Source: Planctomycetaceae bacterium
Lineage (GTDB): Bacteria > Planctomycetota > Planctomycetia > Pirellulales > PALSA-1355
Length of the DNA stretch: 49,674 nucleotides
Reading direction: 5' to 3'
Assembly (NCBI GenBank): GCA_003153375.1
Contig: PLYM01000256.1
Coordinates: 1 to 49,674 of the forward strand
Both the position numbers and the translations under genes were made by a program. The notes beneath the pieces are model-generated. The model did not search any database, had not been told where the DNA came from, and saw nothing but the letters and a program-made list of their open reading frames with translations. How positions within the stretch are numbered: position 1 is the first letter of the stretch; each line of letters begins with the position of its first letter. Below, piece after piece: positions 1 through 7,908 of this stretch.

Positions 1-21
1 GTAAACATGCTGGATGAGGTA

Positions 22-366
22 CTAGTGAGTGGGAAAAGATAAATTCCGCGGCCGGGTAGCCCTGAACCATCGCCATCCGGTCCAGCAGATGAGCGCCACG
101 AATGCCAGCGCCGGCCAGCGTAAGCGAGCATTCAATCGCTGGTGGTCGATAAGGTACACCATCACTGGTGTTCCGTCCGACTCGGTCCAGGTTGCCCGCA
201 CATCCGCTCCGGCTGGCACCACCTGCGACCCTCGCACCATTAACTCGTGCCGTACCGTAGAAGTGTAGGGCCGCTGTGCGAGTGCCCAACAGAGGATCGT
301 GACCGTCGCCAACAACGTCAGCAAGGAAAACTGAAACCAGCGGCGTTTCTCGGCGTCGTCGCTCAT
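22..366 (-). CDS. small two-TM membrane protein, unknown function
   Basis: A 114-residue protein of unknown function. Residues about 10-28 (after the charged start MSDDAEKRRWFQF) form one hydrophobic segment, and residues about 84-101 form a second before a basic C-terminus. The opening RWFQFSLLTLL resembles a common N-terminus of small planctomycete membrane proteins, which is a family impression rather than a functional call. No Shine-Dalgarno sequence precedes the ATG at 366-364. A TATAAT box lies only 6 nt upstream, so the mRNA is probably leaderless. It lies on the same strand as the comEC remnant but has its own promoter. The reading frame is intact and bounded by a TAG stop. Confidence 0.7.
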   Translation of the reverse strand: MSDDAEKRRWFQFSLLTLLATVTILCWALAQRPYTSTVRHELMVRGSQVVPAGADVRATWTESDGTPVMVYLIDHQRLNARLRWPALAFVALICWTGWRWFRATRPRNLSFPTH

Positions 367-372
367 TGCCCG

Positions 373-400
373 ATTATACCGCTCCCGCGCGCTCCAGCAA
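373..400 (-). promoter_or_regulatory. promoter giving a probably leaderless mRNA
   Basis: On the minus strand TTGCTG (400-395), a 16-nt spacer and TATAAT (378-373) are followed by CGGGCA and then the ATG at 366. A start site seven bases after the -10 box would fall on the A of the ATG. The TAA inside TATAAT is also the stop of the upstream fragment. Confidence 0.5.
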
Positions 401-484
401 TTCTTTGACGCTCCACACCTCGTCCGCCAATCCGCTGGCCAGCGCGGCCGTTTGATTCTTCAGCGTTTCAAGCACGGAGCGGGT
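374..484 (-). pseudogene. orphan C-terminal fragment of an unidentified gene
   Basis: After the stop that ends the comEC remnant (TGA at 499-497) and a second in-frame TGA (487-485), the same frame stays open for 36 codons to TAA at 376-374. The peptide contains ALASGLADEVWSVKELLERA and has no start codon. It looks like the last part of a larger protein. The pattern GLADxxxSxxELL is compatible with an S49/NfeD-type protease tail or with the C-terminus of some transposases, and I cannot decide between them. It suggests that another gene once joined comEC here. Confidence 0.3.
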
Positions 485-496
485 TCACACAAGAAT

Positions 497-1341
497 TCAC
501 TCGACAACCGGCCGCCAACTGTCGACGGACAGTTGGCCATCGACGATGGCCACGTGAATCGCGCCGGATTCGGCGGTGTGCAGCACGCGGCTGCCGCGTT
601 GCTGGTAGGCCGTGACCACGAACTCCAAACGATCGCGCTGGCCGCCGCTGACGATCGCCCAGCGGGGCGTGCTCCAGGCGGCAAAGCCGGGCGGATGGTA
701 CTGGTCTCGGGAAACTCGCATCGCAGCGAACACAGCCGGCGGTCGCCGCGGGATTGGCGGGCAAAGTCGAACTCGCCGGGGTTCTGCGGCCGCGCGATCG
801 TAGCCCATTGGGCGAGCACTCGCAGTCGGTCGCCCGGGCGCAGATCGGGCACGTGCCCATCGACAAACAGCGTTGCCGTGCCCGAGGCTTCGCGCCACGC
901 GGCGCCATCGCGCACCGACAGCACGGCGACGTCCAAGCGGGTGCGCTCGGGCGTGATCAACGTGCGCAGCGGATCGGGTGCCGGCGGCGGAATGCGCCGC
1001 GGTCCGCCCAACGCCGCCACTTCGAGCGCCGCGGGCCCCGGCACTTCGGGCGCCAACAAGCCCACGTGATCCGCCGGGTAGAGCGACCAGTGCACGTGGT
1101 GCCAGGCCGCGCCGACGCTAACGAGGCTGACTAGCAACAGCACGCCCGCGGCGTTAAATCGGCCAGAGCGCCACAGCAACCACCAGCTCGCCAATGCCGC
1201 GGTCGCCGCCGTCACGCTCCAGCCGAGCGCCAGCGGCGCGACACGGTCGACGACAATGCCGGCACAAACAGCCGCTAGTACGATCACCAGCGGCTGGTAA
1301 GCCAGCGTCGTCGTGGCTGAGGGTGTGGGTTTCGCGCGCAT
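497..1341 (-). pseudogene. comEC: comEC/rec2 remnant with large internal deletion and frame change
   Basis: ComEC is the inner-membrane channel for DNA uptake in competence, usually about 700-850 residues. From the ATG at 1341 the first 215 or so codons match its N-terminal part. They give two or three TM segments (about residues 15-75) and a DUF4131-like domain ending with NPGEFDFARQSRGDRRLCSL. Around 680-705 the sense jumps by one frame into FAAWSTPRWAIVSGG and VLHTAESGAIHV. This matches the extreme C-terminus of the ComEC metallo-beta-lactamase domain, and it stops at 497. The whole Competence domain and most of the hydrolase domain are missing, so the product cannot work as a channel. A real deletion and a misassembly are both possible. 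Another, intact copy may exist elsewhere. Confidence 0.7.
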
Positions 1342-1452
1342 GATCGTGGCGATTCACTTGGTGTGCCAGGGTTCGAACAATCTACCACGGCGAGAGCGAC
1401 GTTTCAGCACTCGGAAACGCCAAGGTCCGGCCTAATGCGTCGAGTCCGCGAC

Positions 1453-1481
1453 TTGGCGGCCGTGCGCGCGGGGGCTATCCT
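1453..1481 (+). promoter_or_regulatory. possible promoter of the S9 peptidase gene
   Basis: TTGGCG (1453-1458) and TATCCT (1476-1481) are separated by 17 nt and lie about 70 nt before the ATG at 1549. The -10 context CTATCCTGAA resembles the elements before the TPR genes at 11089 and 13178. Confidence 0.35.
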
Positions 1482-1548
1482 GAACCGGCCAGTGGCTCCA
1501 GGCGAGTCGCGCGACGGTTTGCTGGGCTTCATCAAAGGACGGGACATA

Positions 1549-3807
1549 ATGTCGAGACTGCTTTTCTCGCTGCTGTTGGGCTTGGCGATTCCGCTTTACA
1601 CTGGCTGCAGCTCCCAAGCGCCATCGCGAGGCCCCGAGGAGCTTGCCGCCGCGCCGGTCGACTCGCAGCCGGGCGAAAGGCCTGCCAATTCGACCGAGCC
1701 ACCCCCAGCCGCAGTCAACGAGTTGCCAGCTGAGAGTTCCATCGACCAGCCGGCAGCCGCGAAGCCAACAGCGGCGGCTGCCCCTGCAACGACCCCGCTC
1801 GCCGCGTCGAACGATGCCCAGGACGGTGGCAAAACTCCGCTGATTCCCCGTGCCGTGCTGTTCGGCAATCCCGACAAAGCGACCGTGCGACTCAGCAACG
1901 ACGGAACGCGGATCGCCTACCTGGCTGAGAGTGACGGCGTGTTGAACGTGTTCGTCGGGCCCGTGAGCGATCCGGTCGCGGCCAAGCCGGTGACGCACGA
2001 CAAGAACCGCGGCATTCGCAATTATTTCTGGGCTTTCGACAACCAGCACATCATCTTTCTGCAAGACTTCAACGGCGACGAGGACTGGCACGTCTACAGC
2101 GTCGACCTGGCGAAGGACGAAACGAAGGACGTCACCCCCTTCAAACGCATCTCGGCCCAAATCGAAAACGTCAGCGACCGGTTTCCGCAAGAGATCCTGG
2201 TCGGGCTGAACAACCGCGACATGCGCTACCACGACGTCCATCGCATCAATATCGCCACGGGCGAGCGCAAGCTGGTCGAAAAGAACTCGGACTACGCCAG
2301 CTTTCTGTCGGACGAAGACTACCACGTGCGCATGGCCACGAAGATGACAACCGACGGCGGCACGCAGTACTACCAGGCCAACGGCCAGGGAGGTTGGAAG
2401 GAGTATCTGAAGATTCCGCTCGAGGATGGGCTGACCACCAGCGCCGTCGGTTTCGACAAGACCGGCCAGATGCTTTACATGAGCGACAGCCGGGAGCGCG
2501 ATACGGCGGCCCTCGTGCAAATCGACCTGGCCAGCGGCGAGGAGAAAGTGCTGGCCTCGAACGAGCTGGCTGACGTCGGCGCCGACGTGCTGATGCACCC
2601 CACCGAAAAAACCATTCAGGCCGTCACGTTCACCTACGAACGCCGCAAGTGGCACGTGCTCGATCCGGCGATCGAGGAAGACTTGCGCTACTTGCAGACC
2701 GTGGCCGACGGCGACCTGGAAGTGCTCAGCCGCACCTTGGACGACAAGGCCTGGGCCGTGGCCTATGTCATGGACAACGGCCCGGTGCGCTACTATCTCT
2801 ACGATCGCGCGAACAAGACCGCCAAATTCCTGTTCACCAATCGCCGCTCGCTCGAGGGCTTGCCGCTGGCCCGCATGCATCCGACCGTCATCAAGTCGCG
2901 CGACGGGCTGAGCCTAGTCAGTTACCTGACGCTGCCAATCGATGCCGATCCCCAGGACACCGGCCGCCCGGCCCAGGCGCTGCCAATGGTGCTGTTGGTA
3001 CACGGCGGCCCGTGGGGCCGCGATTCGTGGACCTATTCGCCCGAACATCAACTGCTGGCCAACCGGGGCTATGCCGTGTTGAGCGTCAACTTCCGCGGCT
3101 CGACCGGGCTGGGCAAGAAGTTCGCCAACGCCGGCGACAAGGAATGGGGCGCCAAGATGCAGGACGATCTGCTCGACGCCCTCAACTGGGCGATCGCCGA
3201 GAACATCGCCGATCCCAAGCGCGTGGCCATCATGGGAGCCAGCTATGGCGGCTATGCGACCCTGGTCGGCCTGACCAGCACGCCCGAAACGTTTGCCTGC
3301 GGAGTCGATATCGTCGGTCCGACGAACCTCCTGACACTGCTCAAGACGATACCCTCGTTTTGGGCGCCGATGCTGCAAATGTTCAAGGACCGCGTTGGCG
3401 ATCCGACCACCGAAGAAGGTCAGAAGCTGCTGCACGACCGCTCGCCGTTGCACTTCGTCGAGAACATCAAGCGGCCGCTGTTGATCGGCCAAGGCGCGAT
3501 GGATCCGCGCGTCAAACGATCGGAGTCGGATCAGATCGCCACGGCGATGCAGGCCAAGAACATCCCCTACACGTACGTGCTGTTTCCCGACGAGGGACAC
3601 GGCTTCGCGCGGCCGCAGAACAACCTGGCCTTCTTCGCCATCACCGAGGCCTTTCTGGCCACGCACTTGGGTGGACGCCACGAGCCGTTCGACGACGCCT
3701 TCGCCGGCTCGAAGATCAAGGTGCCCAAGGGGGCCGACCAAATCCCCGGGCTGGCCGAGGTGCTCGGCAAGCACGAAGCCGCCAAGGCGGCCGAGAAGGG
3801 CAAGTGA
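1549..3807 (+). CDS. S9-family prolyl oligopeptidase-like peptidase, lipoprotein
   Basis: A serine peptidase of the S9 (prolyl oligopeptidase/acylaminoacyl peptidase) family, 752 residues from the ATG at 1549. That start has an AAAGGAC ribosome site and begins a lipoprotein signal (MSRLLFSLLLGLAIPLYTGC), so the protein is probably anchored in a membrane outside the cytoplasm. An Ala/Pro-rich linker to about residue 95 precedes the beta-propeller part (about 100-440). The C-terminal alpha/beta-hydrolase domain carries the nucleophile Ser565 in GASYGG, Asp652 in GAMDPRV and His684 in DEGHGF, so the triad is complete. HGGP near residue 485 supplies the oxyanion-hole region. The frame is open further upstream to 1363 but lacks a signal or ribosome site there. 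Substrates are probably short peptides (family knowledge). Confidence 0.9.
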   Translation: MSRLLFSLLLGLAIPLYTGCSSQAPSRGPEELAAAPVDSQPGERPANSTEPPPAAVNELPAESSIDQPAAAKPTAAAAPATTPLAASNDAQDGGKTPLIPRAVLFGNPDKATVRLSNDGTRIAYLAESDGVLNVFVGPVSDPVAAKPVTHDKNRGIRNYFWAFDNQHIIFLQDFNGDEDWHVYSVDLAKDETKDVTPFKRISAQIENVSDRFPQEILVGLNNRDMRYHDVHRINIATGERKLVEKNSDYASFLSDEDYHVRMATKMTTDGGTQYYQANGQGGWKEYLKIPLEDGLTTSAVGFDKTGQMLYMSDSRERDTAALVQIDLASGEEKVLASNELADVGADVLMHPTEKTIQAVTFTYERRKWHVLDPAIEEDLRYLQTVADGDLEVLSRTLDDKAWAVAYVMDNGPVRYYLYDRANKTAKFLFTNRRSLEGLPLARMHPTVIKSRDGLSLVSYLTLPIDADPQDTGRPAQALPMVLLVHGGPWGRDSWTYSPEHQLLANRGYAVLSVNFRGSTGLGKKFANAGDKEWGAKMQDDLLDALNWAIAENIADPKRVAIMGASYGGYATLVGLTSTPETFACGVDIVGPTNLLTLLKTIPSFWAPMLQMFKDRVGDPTTEEGQKLLHDRSPLHFVENIKRPLLIGQGAMDPRVKRSESDQIATAMQAKNIPYTYVLFPDEGHGFARPQNNLAFFAITEAFLATHLGGRHEPFDDAFAGSKIKVPKGADQIPGLAEVLGKHEAAKAAEKGK

Positions 3808-3882
3808 ATCGCGTCGGTGCCATCGCTAGCACTGCTGGCGGACTGGCCTGGTAAAGTTTAACGGTCGCAGGGAATACTCAAG

Positions 3883-4212
3883 ATGGTCCAGCACTTCGTC
3901 GATAAATCTGCTTGCGTTCACCACCGCATTTTTCCGGGCGTCGACATCTACACCATCTGCGGCGACGAGATGATGCTGTCGTTGGTCGAAATGGAGCCAC
4001 GCGCCGTGGTCGAGGAACATTCGCATCCGCACGAGCAAATGGGACTGATGCTGGAGGGCGAGGCCGATTTCACGATCGGCGGCCAGCAGATGCGGGTCAC
4101 GGCAGGGCAAATGTGGCGCATCCCGGGCGGCGTGCCGCACAAGGTTGTGGCCGGGCCGCGGTCCGTCCGCGCGCTCGATGTCTTTCATCCACCTCGCGAA
4201 GACTACAGGTAA
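3883..4212 (+). CDS. single-domain cupin protein
   Basis: A 109-residue single-cupin protein with no signal peptide, so probably cytoplasmic. Cupin motif 1 is visible as EEHSHPHEQMGLMLEGEADF (metal ligands in HSHPHE) and motif 2 as PGGVPHKV, giving a likely His/Glu metal site. Small cupins of this size include sugar-binding, dioxygenase-like and pectin-degradation KdgF-like proteins, and the sequence alone does not fix a substrate. It starts 75 nt after the peptidase and its end lies close to the start of the next gene. The three genes may therefore be co-transcribed, although their roles are not obviously linked. Confidence 0.8.
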   Translation: MVQHFVDKSACVHHRIFPGVDIYTICGDEMMLSLVEMEPRAVVEEHSHPHEQMGLMLEGEADFTIGGQQMRVTAGQMWRIPGGVPHKVVAGPRSVRALDVFHPPREDYR

Positions 4213-4264
4213 GCAAACGCACGTGACCAATCCCCAGCCACTTGCGATTGGGCGTGGGCCTGCA

Positions 4265-5080
4265 ATGGGGCGGGGATTCTTGCTGGCCGCGCGGCTTACC
4301 TGTCTCGCCACGATTCTTTCCGGCTGTTCCTTGTTGCCGAAGCCGAAAGTGCCGCTCGACGCGGCCACGGGGTTCTATCAGTCGGCCAGTCTCAGCTATC
4401 GTCTCGATGCCGGCCGGTTGCAGCAGCCACTCGACGTGGCACGGATCGAAGGCCAGGGCTTGCGTTTCGAGCAGGTCGCCAGCAGCCCCCTGCCCGACCA
4501 GTCGATCGGCGTGCTTTCGATTACCTACCCCCATCCGAACGGCCGCGCCGGTTTTGCGCTGGCCAGATTCACGCTCGACAGCGGCGCTGCGAAATCGGGT
4601 GCCAAGTCCAGCTGGAACCCCTTTGCCAAAACGTCCGACCCGAAGGTGACGACGTCGCCGGGCGAGATTCACGAGGAGTGGGTGCTCGACGTGCCGAGCG
4701 GCGAATCGGATCAGATCTTCAAACTGGTGTGCAGCGAGAGCTTTTTCAATAACCAGCATCCCGGGGCAATCGGCACGCAGTTGACGGTCAACATCAACGG
4801 CCGCAGCGTGCAGAAAAACTGGGAGCAAATCGCCGAGTTGAACACCCTGGTGCAGCGCGTTCGCCGCGACGGGCAACTGATCGCGTTCACCCGGCCCGCC
4901 ACGGCCCCCGGCGCCCCAGCAACTCAGTTCACCAGCACCAAGGCCTACAGCGAATTGCTGGCCAAAAGCGGCCCGCCAGCGACCGCCCCCGGGCCCGTCC
5001 CGCCGGCGAGTGCCTTTACGATGGTCCAGCAGCCGGTCTATCCCACGACCGCGGCGCTGCCGGCACCGCCGGCTCGCTGA
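4265..5080 (+). CDS. predicted lipoprotein, unknown function
   Basis: A 271-residue predicted lipoprotein. From the ATG at 4265 the signal is basic and hydrophobic and ends in the lipobox LSGC (Cys21). A GTG at 4223 would add 14 residues and remains possible because of an AGGTAA sequence before it. The mature part has no domain I recognise. It carries mixed beta-strand-like sequence to about residue 205 and then a Pro/Ala/Thr-rich tail (TAPGPVPPASAF), typical of a surface-exposed spacer. The start lies just after the cupin stop. Nothing visible ties it to the aromatic pathway gene downstream, from which it is separated by a terminator-bearing leader. Confidence 0.7.
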   Translation: MGRGFLLAARLTCLATILSGCSLLPKPKVPLDAATGFYQSASLSYRLDAGRLQQPLDVARIEGQGLRFEQVASSPLPDQSIGVLSITYPHPNGRAGFALARFTLDSGAAKSGAKSSWNPFAKTSDPKVTTSPGEIHEEWVLDVPSGESDQIFKLVCSESFFNNQHPGAIGTQLTVNINGRSVQKNWEQIAELNTLVQRVRRDGQLIAFTRPATAPGAPATQFTSTKAYSELLAKSGPPATAPGPVPPASAFTMVQQPVYPTTAALPAPPAR

Positions 5081-5133
5081 ATGACGGGGCTCGCTGAATT
5101 CAGGGCCCCGCCGAATCCGCTGTCACCCGGCGC

Positions 5134-5162
5134 TTGCAATCCGCCCGGGCTGTGAGCACAAT
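5134..5162 (+). promoter_or_regulatory. promoter of the DAHP synthase leader
   Basis: TTGCAA (5134-5139) and CACAAT (5157-5162) are 17 nt apart. Transcription would begin at about 5169-5170, on or next to the ATG of the leader ORF, giving a leaderless leader peptide. Confidence 0.5.
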
Positions 5163-5169
5163 AGCGGGC

Positions 5170-5244
5170 ATGCGATCGATCCACCCGGTGTATTTTGAGT
5201 ATTTCTTTAGCCCGCCGAGTCGCGGGGCCGGAGGTGGAGTTTAA
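5170..5244 (+). CDS. aromatic leader peptide of DAHP synthase attenuator
   Basis: A 24-codon ORF from ATG (5170) to TAA (5242-5244), too short for most gene finders. Codons 8-13 read YFEYFF, which is two Tyr and three Phe in six codons (5191-5208). The enzyme encoded downstream commits carbon to Tyr, Phe and Trp synthesis. The arrangement matches the known logic of pheA- and trp-type leaders, where a ribosome stalls at codons of the scarce amino acid. The remainder is Pro/Ser/Gly-rich. No clear ribosome-binding site is present, and the promoter at 5134-5162 predicts a start at the AUG itself. The peptide itself probably has no function beyond being translated. Confidence 0.75.
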   Translation: MRSIHPVYFEYFFSPPSRGAGGGV

Positions 5245-5276
5245 AAACCCATCCTTGGAAGCGACCAAGAAACCAG

Positions 5277-5309
5277 CCCCGAGACTCAAGCGAGTCTCGG
5301 GGCTTTTTT
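5277..5309 (+). terminator. intrinsic terminator of the attenuator
   Basis: An 11-bp perfect stem, CCCCGAGACTC (5277-5287) with GAGTCTCGGGG (5292-5302), has a 4-nt loop and is followed by C and six T (5304-5309). It sits 100 nt before the DAHP synthase start and in its direction, as expected for attenuation. Confidence 0.9.
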
Positions 5310-5409
5310 ATTTGCCACGGCGAGAATCAGGCGAGGCGCTGCGAACGAACCAGCCAGCGGCTCGCGAAACAACACCACCCATCCATCTACTTGCACAGGA
5401 GACCCACAA

Positions 5410-6423
5410 GTGATCGTTGTCATGAAACAGGAGGCCACCGAGACTGACGTCAAACAGATGGTCAAGCGGATCGAATCGCTGGGCCTCAAGGCCCACGTCA
5501 TCGTCGGCACCGAGCGCACCGTGATCGCGGCCGTCGGCGACGATCGCAAGACCCACAAGGAATCGCTCGAGAGCGGACCCGGCGTGGCCGAAGTGCTGCC
5601 GATCCTGGCGCCGTACAAGGTTGCCAGCCTGGAATTGAAGCGCGAGCCGACGACCGTCCGCGCCGGAAAATTCGTCTGCGGAAACGGCACCATCGGCGTG
5701 ATTGCCGGTCCCTGCTCGGTCGAAACCGAGGAGCAGATTCTCGCCACGGCCAAGGCCGTCAAAGCTGCCGGCGCCACGGCGCTGCGCGGCGGCGCGTTCA
5801 AGCCCCGCACCAGCCCCTACAGTTTTCAGGGCTTGAAGGAGGACGGCCTCAAGATGCTTGCCACGGCGCGTGAGGCCACGGGCCTGGCCGTCGTGACCGA
5901 AGTCGTGGCCACCGAGGACGTGGCGCTCGTGGCCCGCTATGCCGACGTGCTCCAAGTGGGCGCCCGCAACATGCAGAATTATCGCTTGCTGGAAGCCGTC
6001 GGCGCCACCGATCGGCCGGTGCTGCTCAAACGTGGACCCAGCGCCACGATCGAGGAGTTGTTGTTGGCGGCCGAATATATCCTGAACGCCGGCAATCCGA
6101 ACGTAATGCTCTGCGAGCGGGGCATCCGCACCTTCGAAACGCACACCCGCTTCACCTTGCCGCTGGCGACCGTCGTCTACCTGCACGCCAAGACCCATCT
6201 GCCCGTGGTCGTCGACCCCAGTCACGGCACGGGGCACACCTACCTGGTCGGCCAGATGGCCGCCGCCAGCGTTGCCGCCGGAGCCGATGGCTTGATTCTG
6301 GAAGTGCATCCCGATCCCGCCAGCGCCTTGTCCGACGGGTATCAGTCGATGAACTTCAAACAGTTCGAAGAGACGATGACGCTGTGCCGCAGAGTGGCCG
6401 AAGCCGTCGGCAAGAAAATGTAG
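5410..6423 (+). CDS. aroF: 3-deoxy-7-phosphoheptulonate (DAHP) synthase, class I-beta
   Basis: Condenses phosphoenolpyruvate and erythrose 4-phosphate to DAHP, the entry step of the shikimate pathway in the cytoplasm. The 337 residues match the Thermotoga-type enzyme throughout. An N-terminal ferredoxin-like regulatory domain (about 1-70; [13 protein letters not shown]) is followed by the TIM barrel with [38 protein letters not shown] and VDPSHGTGH. In that family the N-terminal domain binds Tyr or Phe for feedback inhibition. The start is GTG at 5410 with AGGAG at 5397-5401. The gene therefore seems controlled twice by aromatic amino acids, through attenuation and through the enzyme itself. 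The symbol aroF is used in the general sense, and no neighbour belongs to the pathway. Confidence 0.95.
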   Translation: MIVVMKQEATETDVKQMVKRIESLGLKAHVIVGTERTVIAAVGDDRKTHKESLESGPGVAEVLPILAPYKVASLELKREPTTVRAGKFVCGNGTIGVIAGPCSVETEEQILATAKAVKAAGATALRGGAFKPRTSPYSFQGLKEDGLKMLATAREATGLAVVTEVVATEDVALVARYADVLQVGARNMQNYRLLEAVGATDRPVLLKRGPSATIEELLLAAEYILNAGNPNVMLCERGIRTFETHTRFTLPLATVVYLHAKTHLPVVVDPSHGTGHTYLVGQMAAASVAAGADGLILEVHPDPASALSDGYQSMNFKQFEETMTLCRRVAEAVGKKM

Positions 6424-6447
6424 TCGCGAGGAAAAGCCGCGCGGCAG

Positions 6448-7839
6448 TTACTTCGCCGGCTTGTCCTTGGCATGGCTGATCACGACCTTGCCGTCCTGAG
6501 CCGAGTAGATGAGGCCGAGTTTGACGACCGCCGAACGCAGCGCGTCGCCCGGCGTGGTGTCGACCAACTTGACCGTGACGGGTGTGAGCCGACCTTTGTC
6601 GAGCGATTTGATCGCGCGCTCGTCGATCGTAATCGTGAGATTCGTCAAGTCGGCGATGAAGTCGACAAACTGCGCCAGCGGCACCTTGACGAAACTAACA
6701 GTCGGCAAAGCGCTGGCCAGCCGCTCTTCGATCTCGGTCTGGCTGAGCACTCGGTTGCCCGGCGAGGCGGCGCCGGCTGCCGAAGTCGCGCGTCGAGGTT
6801 CGGCCGCCACATTTTCGTCCGGCGTCGCCTCTTCGGCCGAGGCCGACGGCGGTCCGCTGGGCTGAGACTCGACCGCGGCTGCCGTAGCCGGCGGCAAGGG
6901 ATCGAGTTTGATCGACGACGACGCCTTTTTCTCGGGGGCAGAAGGTATCGCGGGGTCCGCGGTAGGTTGTGAGTCGTCGGTTTCGGCAGTGGCCTCGACT
7001 GGCAGCGCGGCAGATTCCTCCGCGGCCATTTCGGCCGGCGTGGCCTCGACGGTCGGTTCAACAGGCGCCTGCGATTCGTTGGTGGCGATGGCCGCAGCGG
7101 AAACCGGCGCGATTTCATTAACCGATGTCACCGGCGCACTCTGCGCCGGCGGTTGTGCGGTCGCGCTTGCGATGCGCGGCGCATTCTCGGCAACGGTCTG
7201 CTCGCCCGGGCCGGTCGCCGCCAACACGATCCAAATCGTTGAGCCGAGCACCGCGCCGGCCGTCAGACCACTTCCCCAAAGAATCCAATCCTGTCGCGCG
7301 TGGGCGATGGCCGATGACCACCAAGATGCCGGCACCATCGCTGCACTGGCAGCGACGATTGTCGGCACGGTCACGGTTGGCGTTGGCAATGGCGCCGCTA
7401 ACACGGGGCTCACAGCGGCAACAGCCGCTTTGACGGGTGCGGACTTCGCGGGAGCTTTTTTCGTCGGAGCATCCGGCGCCCAGGCGGCCGTCGGCGACGC
7501 GGCCGGTTGTCGCTGGACGGCGGGGCGTTGCGATACGTCTGGCTGTGGCGGCAAGGCCGGCGGAGCCGAAGCGGCCTTCGATTTGGCCAGCGACGCCGGC
7601 TTGACCACCGTCGAGTCGCTGGCCGAGATCGGACGCGGCGGGATCGTCGGCGTCTGCGCAGGCACGACGTCGGTCGAGGAGTCCCGCTTCCAGCCCACTG
7701 GCGGGACGACTTGGACCATGCTGCCGCACTTGGGGCAAGCCAGGATCTGACCGATCACCGACTCGTCATTGACCTTGAGCCGGGCCTGGCAAGTCGTGCA
7801 TTGAATGGCAAAAAGATCCACGGCCCAACCCGTTCGCAT
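6448..7839 (-). CDS. zinc-ribbon membrane protein with C-terminal secretin-like domain
   Basis: A 463-residue protein. The N-terminus has a zinc ribbon (CTTCQARL and ACPKCG, about residues 13-37). It is followed by a long Ala/Pro/Thr/Glu-rich low-complexity region with one TM segment in the middle (WILWGSGLTAGAVLGSTIWI, about 188-207). The C-terminal 90 residues (from LSQTEIEERL) look like a short beta-alpha-beta repeat of the secretin/TonB N-terminal type. A related domain ends the neighbouring pseudokinase. The ATG at 7839 is preferred over TTG at 7854 because AGGA stands just before it, and a TATACT box lies at 7880-7875. It starts about 70 nt after the stop of the pseudokinase on the same strand, so the two may act together at the envelope. 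Function unknown. Confidence 0.75.
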   Translation of the reverse strand: MRTGWAVDLFAIQCTTCQARLKVNDESVIGQILACPKCGSMVQVVPPVGWKRDSSTDVVPAQTPTIPPRPISASDSTVVKPASLAKSKAASAPPALPPQPDVSQRPAVQRQPAASPTAAWAPDAPTKKAPAKSAPVKAAVAAVSPVLAAPLPTPTVTVPTIVAASAAMVPASWWSSAIAHARQDWILWGSGLTAGAVLGSTIWIVLAATGPGEQTVAENAPRIASATAQPPAQSAPVTSVNEIAPVSAAAIATNESQAPVEPTVEATPAEMAAEESAALPVEATAETDDSQPTADPAIPSAPEKKASSSIKLDPLPPATAAAVESQPSGPPSASAEEATPDENVAAEPRRATSAAGAASPGNRVLSQTEIEERLASALPTVSFVKVPLAQFVDFIADLTNLTITIDERAIKSLDKGRLTPVTVKLVDTTPGDALRSAVVKLGLIYSAQDGKVVISHAKDKPAK

Positions 7840-7908
7840 GTTCCTGGGCGGCAAGCGGCGCGACGATTCATTCCAGTATAGTGTCCCCTGGCCGCTTTGG
7901 ATGCGGTT

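Larger units (their letters stand above)
5170..5309 (+). promoter_or_regulatory. Tyr/Phe-responsive transcription attenuator
   Basis: Three mutually exclusive pairings can be drawn. Segment 5180-5188 (TCCACCCGG) pairs with 5228-5238 as a pause hairpin with a 2-nt bulge. Segment 5217-5227 (GAGTCGCGGGG) pairs at 10 of 11 positions with 5277-5287 (CCCCGAGACTC) as an antiterminator. The segment 5277-5287 also pairs perfectly with 5292-5302 as the terminator. A ribosome stalled on the Tyr/Phe codons 5191-5208 leaves 5217-5227 largely free, so transcription continues. A ribosome that reaches the stop at 5242 covers it, so the terminator forms. This is inferred from sequence only. Confidence 0.75.

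Noticed and set aside
452-1069. A 205-codon plus-strand frame over the comEC remnant
   Set aside because: Arg/Ser/Gly-rich without any recognisable domain. The minus strand reads real ComEC sequence.
1432-2880. A 482-codon minus-strand frame over the S9 peptidase
   Set aside because: His/Val/Gly-rich shadow of a gene with a complete catalytic triad.
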